The notes beneath the pieces are model-generated. The model had not been told where the DNA came from and did not search any database. It saw nothing but the letters and a program-made list of their open reading frames with translations. 64,000 bases of DNA from Salminus brasiliensis. Taxonomy: Eukaryota; Chordata; Actinopteri; Characiformes; Bryconidae. The position numbers were made by a program, and so were the translations under genes. Positions 45,727 to 56,279 of the stretch are shown here, piece after piece. The stretch's first letter is position 1. The number at the start of each line of letters is the position of its first letter. The stretch covers positions 772,980 through 836,979 of the forward strand of contig NC_132901.1 in assembly GCF_030463535.1 (NCBI RefSeq), in the 5' to 3' direction.

Positions 45727-46620
45727 ACATCAGATACGGTCTCAATCCTGCTGGTGAAGAAGTTGTGGAGTTGAAATGTGGAGATTTTTAAAGATAAACA
45801 TGGCGGCGATTTCAAGGATTAGCGAGCTAATTTCAAACCGGTGACAGAAACAGAAACGCTGGCGTCTCGGTTCTAAAAGTACAATATCTGACAGAAATGC
45901 TACGCTATATAGGCTAGTATATTAGCCTCAAACAACATATTAGCCACAAGCTAAGCTCTAGTCACGGTACCTCAGTACAGTGCGATATGCTGTACTGCTA
46001 AATCCCTGCCACCAGCAGATCCAACCCCAGTGCTAACTTGGCTGCCATGTTTTTCAATAATGCTAGTGCTAGCGTGGCCTGTGATTGAAGCCCGGAGTGA
46101 CCTTTAGCACTAGCTAAGCTAATAAGCAGAGTGTTATGGTAACTAGCAGCGGTAGCTTTAGTTAGCTTCATAGTTTGAATTTGATTGAATGAAGCTGAAG
46201 AGTTGAACCAGCTAGCTCGCTAATCCCTGAATCCAGCGCTCCACGTCTTTCCCCAGGTAACGAACTGCGGCGGCGGGAGAGGACGTTTATTACATTTTAC
46301 TCCTGATCATGGAAATTTGCGCTGTATTTGATGTGACCTTTCCTAGGTTTTATAAATATATATTAGATATAGTTATAAATATATTATATATTTTTTTTGA
46401 TGGAAACTTTACTGTAACTTTTTTAAATATAAAATAGATAAAATGATATTACTATATGTGTTTATTATTATATCTGAATATTATTTTTATTATATTATAT
46501 TACATTTATAGAAGTTTGCTAAATATAGGCCGACATTTTTTCAATTAAATATTTTGGTTTTTAAACTGTATATTTCTGTTTGTCTGGGCTGTTAAAAATA
46601 AAAAAATATGAAGTTTGATG
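45727..46620 (+). other. saraf: 3'UTR of saraf
   Basis: Non-coding, increasingly AT-rich sequence runs to AATAAA at 46597-46602, the likely polyA signal. Confidence 0.55.
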
Positions 46621-46893
46621 GGCTGGTTATTCTTATTCTTATTGATTTATTGATTTTTGTTCCTTAATTTACATAAATTCGCACTATATACATATATAAT
46701 ATACATATATAATACACATATATAAGAGTCCTTACATATATATATATGGTGGTATGAAGGGGTTTTGTGGAGTGGTATTGGAGCTCCATCCAGTACCTTT
46801 GGGTTTTATGAAGGGTGGAGGTGTTGGAGAGATGGGTATTATATATTTAATATAATAATAATAATAATAATAATATTAATAGTAAAAGCTGAT

Positions 46894-46967
46894 TGGCCCG
46901 TACGGGGATCGAACCCGCGACCTTGGCGTTATTAGCACCACGCTCTAACCAACTGAGCTAACCGGCC
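46894..46967 (-). tRNA. tRNA-Ile (anticodon AAT)
   Basis: The reverse complement begins GGCCGGTTAGCTCAGTTGGT and folds as a cloverleaf: acceptor GGCCGGT with ACGGGCC plus discriminator A, D-arm GCTC/GAGC, anticodon loop CTAATAA, and T-arm with GGTTCGATCC (B box). The anticodon AAT is at 46931-46933 and reads Ile codons after conversion to inosine. AAAA on the + strand at 46884-46887 gives the Pol III terminator TTTT just after the gene. CCA is not encoded. The sequence looks intact, so I regard it as a functional nuclear gene. It lies between saraf and xpa. Confidence 0.96.
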
Positions 46968-47286
46968 ATGGCGTCGGAGCTGAGCATGTCTCTAATAGAG
47001 TATAACACTATAAAAAAATTACCTTATTATTTAAATAATTTTAATTTAATAAACGTTGGGCTCTAAAACAGAGCCTCTGATGTATCGCTAAGATTAGTCT
47101 AAAATATCGTTCGCAAGAACTGGGCTAAAAATGCAGCACGAAACCTAAGACTATATTTTAAACAGTTTTTTTAAATCTATAAAATATCAAGCAAACGCGC
47201 ATTTACATCATAATTATATTTCTAATTAATTTCGCAAAAACTTTACATAATAACTAAATGCCAATGAATATCCGTGTGTGTTGTGT

Positions 47287-47299
47287 CGCCCCCTGGTGG
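47287..47299 (-). promoter_or_regulatory. CTCF-like motif, minus orientation, upstream of xpa
   Basis: The minus strand reads CCACCAGGGGGCG, a near-perfect CTCF core. Confidence 0.55.
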
Positions 47300-47491
47300 T
47301 TGATGTTCCTCACAGAAAAATCACAGTAAAATGAAAACGTGTATTAGATGTGTATAAAGAGATGGAAAGGGAAGCTACGGGTGTTAAAAAAAAAAAAGGT
47401 TTAATTTAATTAATTCGTTAATTTAGGAAATGAAATTGTGCAAAAACGCTCTTCTGAGGTAAAGTGTGCGCCGGGCTGTGCCGTTGGCTTG

Positions 47492-47508
47492 CCAGCAGAG
47501 GGCGCTGT
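47492..47508 (+). promoter_or_regulatory. CTCF-like motif, plus orientation, xpa upstream
   Basis: CCAGCAGAGGGCGCTGT lies 290 bp before the xpa ATG. Its 16-bp core recurs inverted inside xpa exon 1 at 47959-47974. Confidence 0.55.
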
Positions 47509-47797
47509 GGACTCCCCGGCAACACGAGCCGAGGCTTGGGAGGAAGAAGAGGAGGAAGAAGAAGAAGGACGTAAACAAAGACAGTTACGTGTATGAAACG
47601 TTTCTTCTACATTTTAGAACCATTCCAGAACCAGAACCAGCACCGTTTAACCAGTACACGCTTATAATTGACCCGCCTCCCCCCCAGGTTCGGTTCCGCT
47701 GGCAGGCGAGGCTCGTGTGTGTGTCGGTCTCTGAGCGCGGCGCCGTTTACACCCTACATCTCTACATCTCCGTTCTCCTGAAGGATTAGCTCGCCTA

Positions 47798-48632
47798 ATG
47801 GATCCTCCGGGGTCTAACGGAGTGGTCAGTTCGGGTTCTGACCCGGCCGAGCCGCAGGAGAAGCCCCGCAGCGAGCCTTTACCACCGGCTGTGCTCGCCA
47901 GGATCGAGAGGAACCGCCAGAGGGCGCTGCTGCTCCGACAAGCGCGCCTCGCCCGCACAGCGCCCTCTGCTGGAGACGGTGAGTAACAGCAGGTCTCACA
48001 GACAGCCCACCTGACCTGCAGAGGAGAAGTACTGCCAATAGAATAGGACCACCTCTCTGGAGCAGATCAACATCATGACCCTATGGGCTCCATGCTGCCT
48101 CATAATGCCAGGCGTGGGCTAGTCGAGGGGTTAGGATGGGATGAGGTGGGGTGGTGATCATCCTTCAACATCCTGACCTCACTAATGCAATCAAATCCTC
48201 ACAGCAATGCTCCTCCTCCAGAATCTAGTAGAATCTTCTCTGACCAGTAGAGACAGTCACTCCAGCAGGAGCAGGATCAGCTCTTTGATTTCAGAAGGAA
48301 CAGTAGTAGTAGTAGTAGTAGTAGAAGAGCAGGTGTCCCAATACTTTTGTCCATGTGGTGTGCTAGTGAAGAGTGGCAGAACCACAGCTCAGTACTAGAT
48401 GCATTAAATGCGGGACTGTAGAACCTGCGTGTGTGTTTCTCAGGAGCAACTGCAGCCAAAGTGTCCAGAACCATCGATTCTGGAGCCGGGTTCTTCATCG
48501 AGGAAGAGGAGGAGGAGGATGAACAGAGGGCCATTAAGGTGGTGCATAAGCCTGGTGAGCTCCCAACTGCCTTTATTGATTATAGTACTGTAAACTAACC
48601 GAGTTTCCATTAGCTACATTAGCCTTGAAGCT

Positions 48633-48705
<73 letters not shown>

Positions 48706-50605
48706 GCCCCGGTTATGGAGCCAGACTATCTGATGTGTGAGGAATGTTCAAGACCGTTCATGGATTCCTATCTCAGCAACAGCTTTGACCTATCTGTGTG
48801 TGACAAATGCAGGTAACACACACACACACACTCTCTCTCACACACTCTCTCTCTCTCACACACACACACTCTCTCTCTCTCTCTCACACACTGTGTTTTC
48901 TGTGTCAGTTGGTGGGTTATGCTCTGATGGAGTTTATCTCTGGGTTGATCAGTAAGCTGATCTGTGCAGCTGCACTCTGTGTGTGTTTGTGTCTGTATGT
49001 GTGTGTGTGAGAGAGTGTGTGTGTGTGAGAGAGTGTGTGTGTGTGAGAGAGTGTGTGTGTGTGAGAGAGTGTGTGTGTGTGAGAGAGTGTGTGTGTGAGA
49101 GAGTGCGTGTGTGTGAGTGTGTGTGTGTGTGTTCCATTTCACTAAACCCTAGTAAACAGTTATTACTGTATCTGTGACACCATATACATATAATTACACT
49201 ACAGTTAAACTACACAGATTACAGATGGATGGTATAGATGGGTACAGGGTATAGATGGGTACAGGGTATAGATGGGTACAGGGTATAGATGGGTATAGGG
49301 TATAGTGTATAGATGGATATAGTGTATAGATGGTTATAGAGTATAGATGGTTATAGGGTATAGATGGATATAGGGTATAGATAAACATGGGTATATGGTA
49401 TAGATGGGTGTAGAGTATGGATAAGTTTAACTAGGTATAGATGGATATAGGGTATATATGGTTATAGGGTGTAGATGGCTATAGACATGTATAGGGTATA
49501 GATATAGATGGGTATAGGGTCTATATGGGTATAGGGTCTATAGGGGTATAGGGTATAGATGGGTATAGGGTATAGATGGGTATAGGGTATAGATATAGAT
49601 GGGTATAGGGTATAGATGGGTATAGGGTATAGATGGGTATAGGGTATAGATGGGTATAGGTATAGATGGGTATAGGGTATAGATGGGTATAGATATAGAT
49701 GGGTATAGGGTATAGATGGGTATAGGGTATAGATGGGTATAGATATAGATGGGTATAGGGTATAGATGGGTATAGGGTATAGATGGGTATAGATATAGAT
49801 GGGTATAGGGTATAGATGGGTATAGGTATAGATGGGTATAGGGTATAGATGGGTATAGGGTATAGATGGGTATATATATAGATGGGTATAGGGTATAGAT
49901 GGGTATAGATATAGATGGGTATAGGGTATAGATGGGTATAGGGTATAGATGGGTATAGATATAGATGGGTATAGGGTATAGATGGGTATAGGGTATAGAT
50001 GGGTATAGGGTATAGATGGGTATAGGGTATAGATGAGTATAGGGTATAGATGGGTATAGGGTATAGATGGGTATAGGGTATAGATGGGTATAGATATAGA
50101 TGGGTATAGGGTATAGATGGGTATAGGGTATAGATGGGTATAGATATAGATGGGTATAGGGTATAGATGGGTATAGGGTATAGATGGGTATAGATATTAT
50201 TGCAAAGTAACAGTAACTTTCTATGGAATCAGAAACTCTGGGTCTGGATCCACAGTTTCTCCACCAGTTCTCCTACAGCCTGATTCTGCTGTGAATTCTA
50301 ACCATCAAAATACTCCTAACCTCACAACTGCTCAACGTGTGTGTGTGTGTGTGTGTGTGTCTGTGTGTGTGTCTGTGTTAGAGATAATGAAGAGAAACAC
50401 CGGCTGATTTCTCGGACGGAGGCGAAGCAGCTGTTTTTACTGAAGGACTGCGATCTGGACCTGAGAGAACCTCCACTGCGCTTCGTCCTGAGGAAGAACC
50501 CTCACAACCCCCGCTGGGGGGACATGAAGCTCTACCTGAAAACTCAGGTGAACAGCCCTCACCTTAGAGCCGGAGTTAGGTTTTCATCTTGGGCCTGTAA
50601 GAGTG

Positions 50606-50654
<49 letters not shown>

Positions 50655-50781
50655 AGATTAGGTGGTGAAGCGCTCTCTGGAGGTTTGGGGCAGTGAGGAG
50701 GCATTGGAGGAGGCCCGCGAGAGCCGAGAGGAGAGCAGGGAGGTGCAGAAACAGAAACGCTTCAATAAGAAAGTCAAAGGT

Positions 50782-50840
<59 letters not shown>

Positions 50841-51047
50841 CCAGCATAGCCGGCTATTCTCTGATTGGTCTCTCTCTCTCTCTCTGTTTCAGAGTTAAGG
50901 CGAGCGGTCAGGAGCAGCATGTTCAAGAAGGACACCAGCGTCCACCAGCACGATTACGGGCCGGAGGAGGTGGTGGACGAAGAGGAGGACCAGTACAGGA
51001 AAGTGTGTAAAACCTGCGGACACCAGCTCACCTACGAGAAGATGTAG
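47798..51047 (+). CDS. xpa: DNA damage recognition and repair factor XPA
   Basis: Exons 47798-47978, 48444-48554, 48707-48812, 50382-50547, 50662-50779 and 50893-51047 join in frame to 278 aa (human is 273). XPA is the nuclear scaffold of nucleotide excision repair that verifies damage and binds RPA, ERCC1, TFIIH and DNA. Seen: the basic [19 protein letters not shown] segment (NLS and RPA32 contact), a Gly-Ala-Gly plus acidic run ([16 protein letters not shown]) in the ERCC1-binding region, a C4 zinc finger with CEEC and CDKC separated by 17 residues, the DNA-binding core ([20 protein letters not shown]), a Lys/Arg/Glu helix, and the C-terminal TFIIH-contact part with [13 protein letters not shown]. 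All four zinc ligands are present. Introns 2, 3, 4 and 5 carry long dinucleotide repeats, and intron 3 a 1-kb minisatellite. Confidence 0.97.
47959..47974 (-). promoter_or_regulatory. CTCF-like motif inside xpa exon 1
   Basis: The minus strand reads CCAGCAGAGGGCGCTG, identical to the core at 47492 but opposite in direction. A third partial match, CGCCAGAGGGCGCTG, is at 47914-47928 on the plus strand. Confidence 0.45.
48018..48356 (-). mobile_element. MITE-like repeat, copy 7, in xpa intron 1, with (AGT)n
   Basis: It begins near GAGAAGTACTGCCAATAGAA and ends GTGTCCCAATACTTTTGTCC. An (AGT)n run at about 48304-48323 has grown inside the copy. Confidence 0.75.
48635..48702 (+). repeat. (TG)n next to xpa exon 3 acceptor
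   Basis: More than 30 uninterrupted TG units end at GTTAG, directly before the exon at 48707. Confidence 0.97.
48817..49132. repeat. Mixed (CA)n, (CT)n and GTGTGTGTGAGAGA repeats in xpa intron 3
   Basis: CA and CT runs directly follow the exon 3 donor. A GTGTGAGAGAGTGTGT-type repeat of about 20 bp runs from 49002 to 49132. Long frames here are periodicity artefacts. Confidence 0.9.
49224..50196 (+). repeat. 17-bp minisatellite (GATGGGTATAGGGTATA), about 1 kb, xpa intron 3
   Basis: GATGGGTATAGGGTATA repeats about 57 times. A variant lacking GGG (GGTATAGATATAGATGGG) recurs about every 60-70 bp, for example at 49727, 49779 and 49900. Confidence 0.95.
50335..50378 (+). repeat. (TG)n next to xpa exon 4 acceptor
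   Basis: TG units with two TCTG interruptions end at GTTAG before the exon at 50382. Confidence 0.95.
50608..50652 (+). repeat. (TG)n within the 114-bp xpa intron 4
   Basis: About 22 TG units fill much of the intron between 50547 and 50662. They end at TGAGAGATTAG. Confidence 0.95.
50783..50838 (+). repeat. (CA)n in the 113-bp xpa intron 5
   Basis: About 28 CA units start 3 bp after the donor at 50780. A TCTC tract then leads to the acceptor at 50892. Confidence 0.95.
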
Positions 51048-51545
51048 AGTTGTCCACACTCCGAACCACGCTCTCTCACTCACTTGGTAGGCAACAAGGG
51101 GAAGTGAGGAAGTGTGAGGGAGAGCCGGGCCAACTACCTCATTTCCTACATCTCTCTGAGCTTCATCGAGTCACTGTTCCTCGTCCTCGTCAGCTCCATA
51201 CAGCTCCATACATTTACCAGAACTTCTCCTCACACTCAGGGGGACACATTTTCCTCAGCCGAAGCGCCCCCTGGTGGACACTGGGGCCACACAGATTTAA
51301 AACTGACATGTACAAAATGACATTTCTATCATTTTCGCAGTGATGGGTTACAGCAGAGTGCATGCAGTACTCCCTCTGACCACTAGGTGCTGCTGAGGTT
51401 CAGAGTAGCCAGGGTTGCCTGCAGGTCATTGTCGACGCTTCTGACTGATGAACTATGGTAGTGACCAGTAGCATTTTCTACAAGATTAAATGTGTTACAT
51501 TTCTACGTTTCATACAAAATAATAAAATATTAATACAATAAAAGA
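51048..51545 (+). other. xpa: 3'UTR of xpa
   Basis: Non-coding sequence runs to two AATAAA signals, 51521-51526 and 51537-51542, the likely end of the transcript. Confidence 0.6.
51263..51277 (-). promoter_or_regulatory. CTCF-like motif in xpa 3'UTR
   Basis: The minus strand reads CCACCAGGGGGCGCT, an essentially perfect CTCF core. Confidence 0.6.
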
Positions 51546-51941
51546 ACAAATAATGACTTAAAGGTGTTTGTAGTTTCATGGTTTTGACCTCACACTACCT
51601 TTACTGTGAAAATGTTTATTTGTGTTATATAAACATATAACAAAACTTATGGAGCATACATACAGGTAGTGTATATACGTATATATACGTACCGTACAAA
51701 TGAGACATATTAAGTTACATTTAAATGTAACTTAATATGAGTTATTGTGACCCATTTCTATTGGTCCGTTCATCATGACATCATGTTAAAGGCAGCTGAT
51801 GTTTTAACAAACGTAATAAATACATTTGAAAAAGTAACAAAATTCTGCATGCATTATTGAGATATATATATAAACACTTCGATGCATTTGTTCCAGTAGT
51901 ATATAGTTCCATCATACAGTATGTTTTCCATGCAGTGTGAG

Positions 51942-51942
<1 letters not shown>

Positions 51943-51974
<32 letters not shown>
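51943..51974 (+). repeat. (TA)n microsatellite
   Basis: About 16 TA units in AT-rich intergenic DNA. Confidence 0.95.
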
Positions 51975-51976
<2 letters not shown>

Positions 51977-52089
51977 TCTATATGATCTCATGTCCTCACA
52001 CTGTTTGAAAAACAAACCTGTGTGTGTGAATGTAAGACTGTAAGCAAGTGTCAGTAAACCCGATCCCCTGAAATCCTCTCCTTTTCTCC

Positions 52090-52343
52090 CTCGTAAAACC
52101 CAAGCCATGTTTGTTTGGCAGGAGATGTGTGTGATTCTGCGAGGGAGTCCGGGGATGCGGTGGGATGCTGTCTGCTGGAATGGTGGAGGGGGTGGAGAGG
52201 GTGGAGGGGTGAGGTTTCTGGGGGAGGAGGGTTTGGGTTCCATTTATGTGCGGCCGTGTGACTCTGAGGGGTTTCTTCATTCTCTACTTCATCGGCCAGG
52301 TCCAGTTTCAGCCAAACTACTCCAGACTCGCCACAGAGCCCAG

Positions 52344-52380
<37 letters not shown>
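52090..52380. other. G-rich unique tract ending in a (CA)n repeat
   Basis: Repeated GGTGGAGGGGGTGGAG-type runs at 52180-52230 could form a G-quadruplex. The CA repeat is at 52349-52379. Overlapping frames of about 100-130 codons in both strands show no known domain, so I do not call a gene. Confidence 0.4.
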
Positions 52381-52381
<1 letters not shown>

Positions 52382-52454
52382 GTATCTGCTTTTCTTGTCC
52401 ATAAAGTATTCCTTTCCCAAAGTGTCCCTAACACTTTAGCCTATTAGCATGGTG

Positions 52455-53255
52455 CTACTGGTACCAAACCAGTACCAAACCAGTATAACCCAGCGATTGT
52501 TGTGTTTTAAACACTGGTATGCTGGTCAACCAACACCAAACCAGTACCAAACCAGTATAACCCAGCGATTGTTGTGTTTCAAACACTGGTATGCTGGTCA
52601 ACCAACACCAAACCAGTACCAAACCAGTATAACCTAACAATTGTGTTACGAGTACTGGTATGCTAGTCAACTAACAACAAACCAGTACCAAACCAGTATA
52701 ACCCAGCGATTGTTGTGTTTTAAACACTGGTATGCTGGTCAACCAACACCAAACCAGTACCAAACCAGTATAACCCAGCGATTGTTGTGTTTTGGACACT
52801 GGTATGCTGGTCAACCCACACCAAACCAGTACCAAACCAGTATAACCCAACATTTGTTGTGTTTTGAACACTGGTATGCTGGTCAACCAACAACAAACCA
52901 GTACCAAACCAGTATAACCTAACAATTGTGTTACGAGTACTGGTATGCTAGTCAACTAACAACAAACCAGTACCAAACCAGTATAACCCAGCGATTGTTG
53001 TGTTTTGGACACTGGTATGCTGGTCAACCCACACCAAACCAGTACCAAACCAGTATAACCCAGCGATTGTTGTGTTTTGAACACTGGTATGCTGGTCAAC
53101 CCACACCAAACCAGTACCAAACCAGTATAACCCAACATTTGTTGTGTTTTGAACACTGGTATGCTGGTCAACCCACACCAAACCAGTACCAAACCAGTAT
53201 AACCTAACAATTGTGTTATGAGTACTGGTATGCTGGTCAACCAACACCAAACCAA
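52455..53255. repeat. 72-bp minisatellite, about 11 units
   Basis: The unit contains AACCAGTATAACCCAGCGAT, TGTTGTGTTTTGAACACTGG and TATGCTGGTCAACCAACACC. TATAACC recurs at 52484 and 52556. A variant (AACCTAACAATTGTGTTACG) recurs every fourth unit or so (52632, 52917, 53202), showing a higher-order block of about 285 bp. Frames on both strands come from the period being a multiple of three. Confidence 0.95.
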
Positions 53256-53780
53256 ACAGTGGGGAATGCTTGCCGTTGTGTCATACTGTACCTAAATACC
53301 CATAAATGTGCAGGTGTGGTTTATTAATGTAATGAGGTTATGTCAACAGGGACGTCTGAGGGACGTCTGAGGGACGAATTGTAGCGGCCACAGCCTCCCT
53401 CCGCTGTGTGTGTCTCCTTTTGTCAGGCATTCGAGTCAGTAGGTTCATGCTGTAGATGTTTAGCATTGCTGGCATTATTGATGACAGCTTTGTATCTCGC
53501 TTTTGCTTTTCTTAGCCCCCGACACCTCCGGGCCACCATAGTGAGCAGCAAATCAAAGGGCTGATCATTCCAGGCTAGTCTCCATAACAGACCCTGGGGG
53601 AGTGAGAGATCGGGGAAGAGCTGGAGTTCTCTCAGCCTACAGTCACACGGTTTAATCTTTAAATTAATAAAATAACACATTTATAAACATTCCTCACGTC
53701 TCGGTTCAGCCGAGCTCTGAGGACGTCTGGACCACATGGACGAGACGGTCAGACTGTAGGAAGGCCTGCTACGCTAATAA
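53256..53780. other. Unique intergenic DNA between arrays
   Basis: No gene is supported. The tract is not repetitive and could hold a conserved non-coding element. Confidence 0.35.
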
Positions 53781-53781
53781 A

Positions 53782-55408
53782 GCCGAGTCTTGATGCTCTG
53801 GGTCTGAGTCGAGTCTTGATGCTCTGGGTCTGAGTCGAGTCTTGATGCTCTGGGTCTGAGTCGAGTCTTGATGCTCTGGGTAAGAGTCTGGGTCGAGTCT
53901 TGATGCTCTGGGTAAAAGTCTGGGTCGAGTCTTGATGCTCTGGGTAAGAGTCTGAGTCGAGTCTTGATGCTCTGGGTAAGAGTCTGGGTCGAGTCTTGAT
54001 GCTCTGGGTAAAAGTCTGAGTCGAGTCTTGATGCTCTGGGTAAGAGTCTGAGTCGAGTCTTGATGCTCTGGGTAAAAGTCTGGGTCGAGTCTTGATGCTC
54101 TGGGTAAGAGTCTGAGTCGAGTCTTGATGCTCTGGGTAAGAGTCTGGGTCGAGTCTTGATGCTCTGGGTAAGAGTCTGGGTCGAGTCTTGATGCTCTGGG
54201 TAAAAGTCTGGGTCGAGTCTTGATGCTCTGGGTAAAAGTCTGGGTCGAGTCTTGATGCTCTGGGTAAAAGTCTGGGTCGAGTCTTGATGCTCTGGGTAAG
54301 AGTCTGGGTCGAGTCTTGATGCTCTGGGTAAGAGTCTGAGTCGAGTCTTGATGCTCTGGGTAAGAGTCTGGGTCGAGTCTTGATGCTCTGGGTAAAAGTC
54401 TGGGTCGAGTCTTGATGCTCTGGGTAAAAGTCTGGGTCGAGTCTTGATGCTCTGGGTAAAAGTCTGAGTCGAGTCTTGATGCTCTGGGTAAGAGTCTGAG
54501 TCGAGTCTTGATGCTCTGGGTAAGAGTCTGGGTCGAGTCTTGATGCTCTGGGTAAGAGTCTGAGTCGAGTGTTGATGCTCTGGGTAAAAGTCTGGGTCGA
54601 GTCTTGATGCTCTGGGTAAGAGTCTGGGTCGAGTCTTGATGCTCTGGGTAAAAGTCTGGGTCGAGTCTTGATGCTCTGGGTAAAAGTCTGGGTCGAGTCT
54701 TGATGCTCTGGGTAAGAGTCTGGGACGAGTCTTGATGCTCTGGGTAAGAGTCTGAGTCGAGTCTTGATGCTCTGGGTAAGAGTCTGGGTCGAGTCTTGAT
54801 GCTCTGGGTAAAAGTCTGGGTCGAGTCTTGATGCTCTGGGTAAAAGTCTGGGTCGAGTCTTGATGCTCTGGGTAAGAGTCTGAGTCGAGTCTTGATGCTC
54901 TGGGTAAGAGTCTGAGTCGAGTCTTGATGCTCTGGGTAAAAGTCTGGGTCGAGTCTTGATGCTCTGGGTAAGAGTCTGGGTCGAGTCTTGATGCTCTGGG
55001 TAAGAGTCTGAGTCGAGTCTTGATGCTCTGGGTAAGAGTCTGGGTCGAGTCTTGATGCTCTGGGTAAGAGTCTGGGTCGAGTCTTGATGCTCTGGGTAAG
55101 AGTCTGGGTCGAGTCTTGATGCTCTGGGTAAAAGTCTGGGTCGAGTCTTGATGCTCTGGGTAAGAGTCTGGGTCGAGTCTTGATGCTCTGGGTAAGAGTC
55201 TGAGTCGAGTCTTGATGCTCTGGGTAAGAGTCTGGGTCGAGTCTTGATGCTCTGGGTAAGAGTCTGAGCTGAGTCTTGATGCTCTGGGTAAGAGTCTGAG
55301 TCGAGTCTTGATGCTCTGGGTAAAAGTCTGGGTCGAGTCTTGATGCTCTGGGTAAAAGTCTGGGTCGAGTCTTGATGCTCTGGGTAAGAGTCTGAGTCGA
55401 GTCTTGAT
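53782..55408. repeat. 32-bp minisatellite, about 51 units
   Basis: The unit is GAGTCTTGATGCTCTGGGTA followed by AGAGTCTGAGTC, with AAGAG/AAAAG and GAGTC/GGGTC variants. The first three units are shorter. Because 32 bp is not a multiple of three, the minus frame cycles through all phases every 96 bp without a stop, giving a 609-aa open frame with a 32-residue period. I treat it as spurious. Confidence 0.96.
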
Positions 55409-55589
55409 TCTAAAGTATTAGCATTAGCATGTCCCATTAGAGGGCCAGTCATGAACACTGAGCAGATGGTCACTTGGCTCGTATGGCCAGTAGATGGCTG
55501 GTGATCAGGGCTCAGTCTGGCTGGAGAGCTCTTGTGTGTTAGGTTTATATATGAAGACCTGCAGTGTCTCCACAGCACTGAAGCTCAGA

Positions 55590-55590
<1 letters not shown>

Positions 55591-55621
<31 letters not shown>
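55591..55621 (+). repeat. (CA)n microsatellite
   Basis: About 15 CA units. Confidence 0.95.
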
Positions 55622-55623
<2 letters not shown>

Positions 55624-55837
55624 GCTGTCACAGGGGTCTCTGCAAAGGTCACCCGCATGATCTCTGGGGTCAAGTCGAGGGTCAAGAGCGGCAGGGGTCA
55701 GCACTGCTATGAAAGTATAGAGTTCAGTGTCTGTAATGGATATGTTAGCATATCCAGCATTGTCAGGCCTTCCTGACCTCACTGTGGAGGTCAGCAGTTC
55801 ATGAGGAAATAACTGCAGATCAGCACAACTACAGAAC

Positions 55838-56275
55838 TAGATTCATAGTGGATACTGAATAATTCATAGTAGATATTAAATAATTTGCAGTAGATACTGA
55901 ATAATTCATAGTGGATACTAAACAATTCAGAGTGGATATCAAATCATTCATAGTAGATATTGAATAATTCATAGTGGATACTGAATAATTTGCAGTAGAT
56001 ACTGAATAATTCATAGTGGATACTAAACAATTCAGAGTGGATATCAAATCATTCATAGTAGATATTGAATAATTCATAGTGGATACTGAATAATTCATAG
56101 TAGATACTGAATAATTCAGAGTGGATATCAAATCATTCATAGTAGATATTGAATAATTCATAGTAGATACTGAATAATTCATAGTGGATAATAAATCATT
56201 CATAATGGATCCTGAATAATTCATAGTGGATACTGAATAATTAATAGCAGATATTGAATAATTCATAGGTTATGC
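55838..56275. repeat. 21-bp minisatellite, about 20 units
   Basis: The unit is ATTCATAGTGGATACTGAATA with variants (TTGCAG, TTCAGAG, ATCAAATC). A block of about 124 bp (AGTAGATACTGAATAATTCA then GGATACTAAACAATTCAGAG) is duplicated at 55891 and 56015. The 145-aa minus frame follows from the 21-bp period. Confidence 0.93.
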
Positions 56276-56279
56276 TGAA

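Noticed and set aside
52051-52439. Overlapping frames of 94-129 codons in both strands near 52.1-52.4 kb
   Set aside because: The G-rich, proline-coding sequence is skewed by composition, with no family resemblance and no exon borders.
53749-55578. 609-aa minus-strand open frame with a 32-residue repeat
   Set aside because: It is the product of a 32-bp minisatellite reading through all three phases every 96 bp. The flanks show no gene structure.
55829-56266. 145-aa minus-strand frame of MNYSVST repeats
   Set aside because: The 21-bp repeat period is a multiple of three, so one frame stays open by chance.
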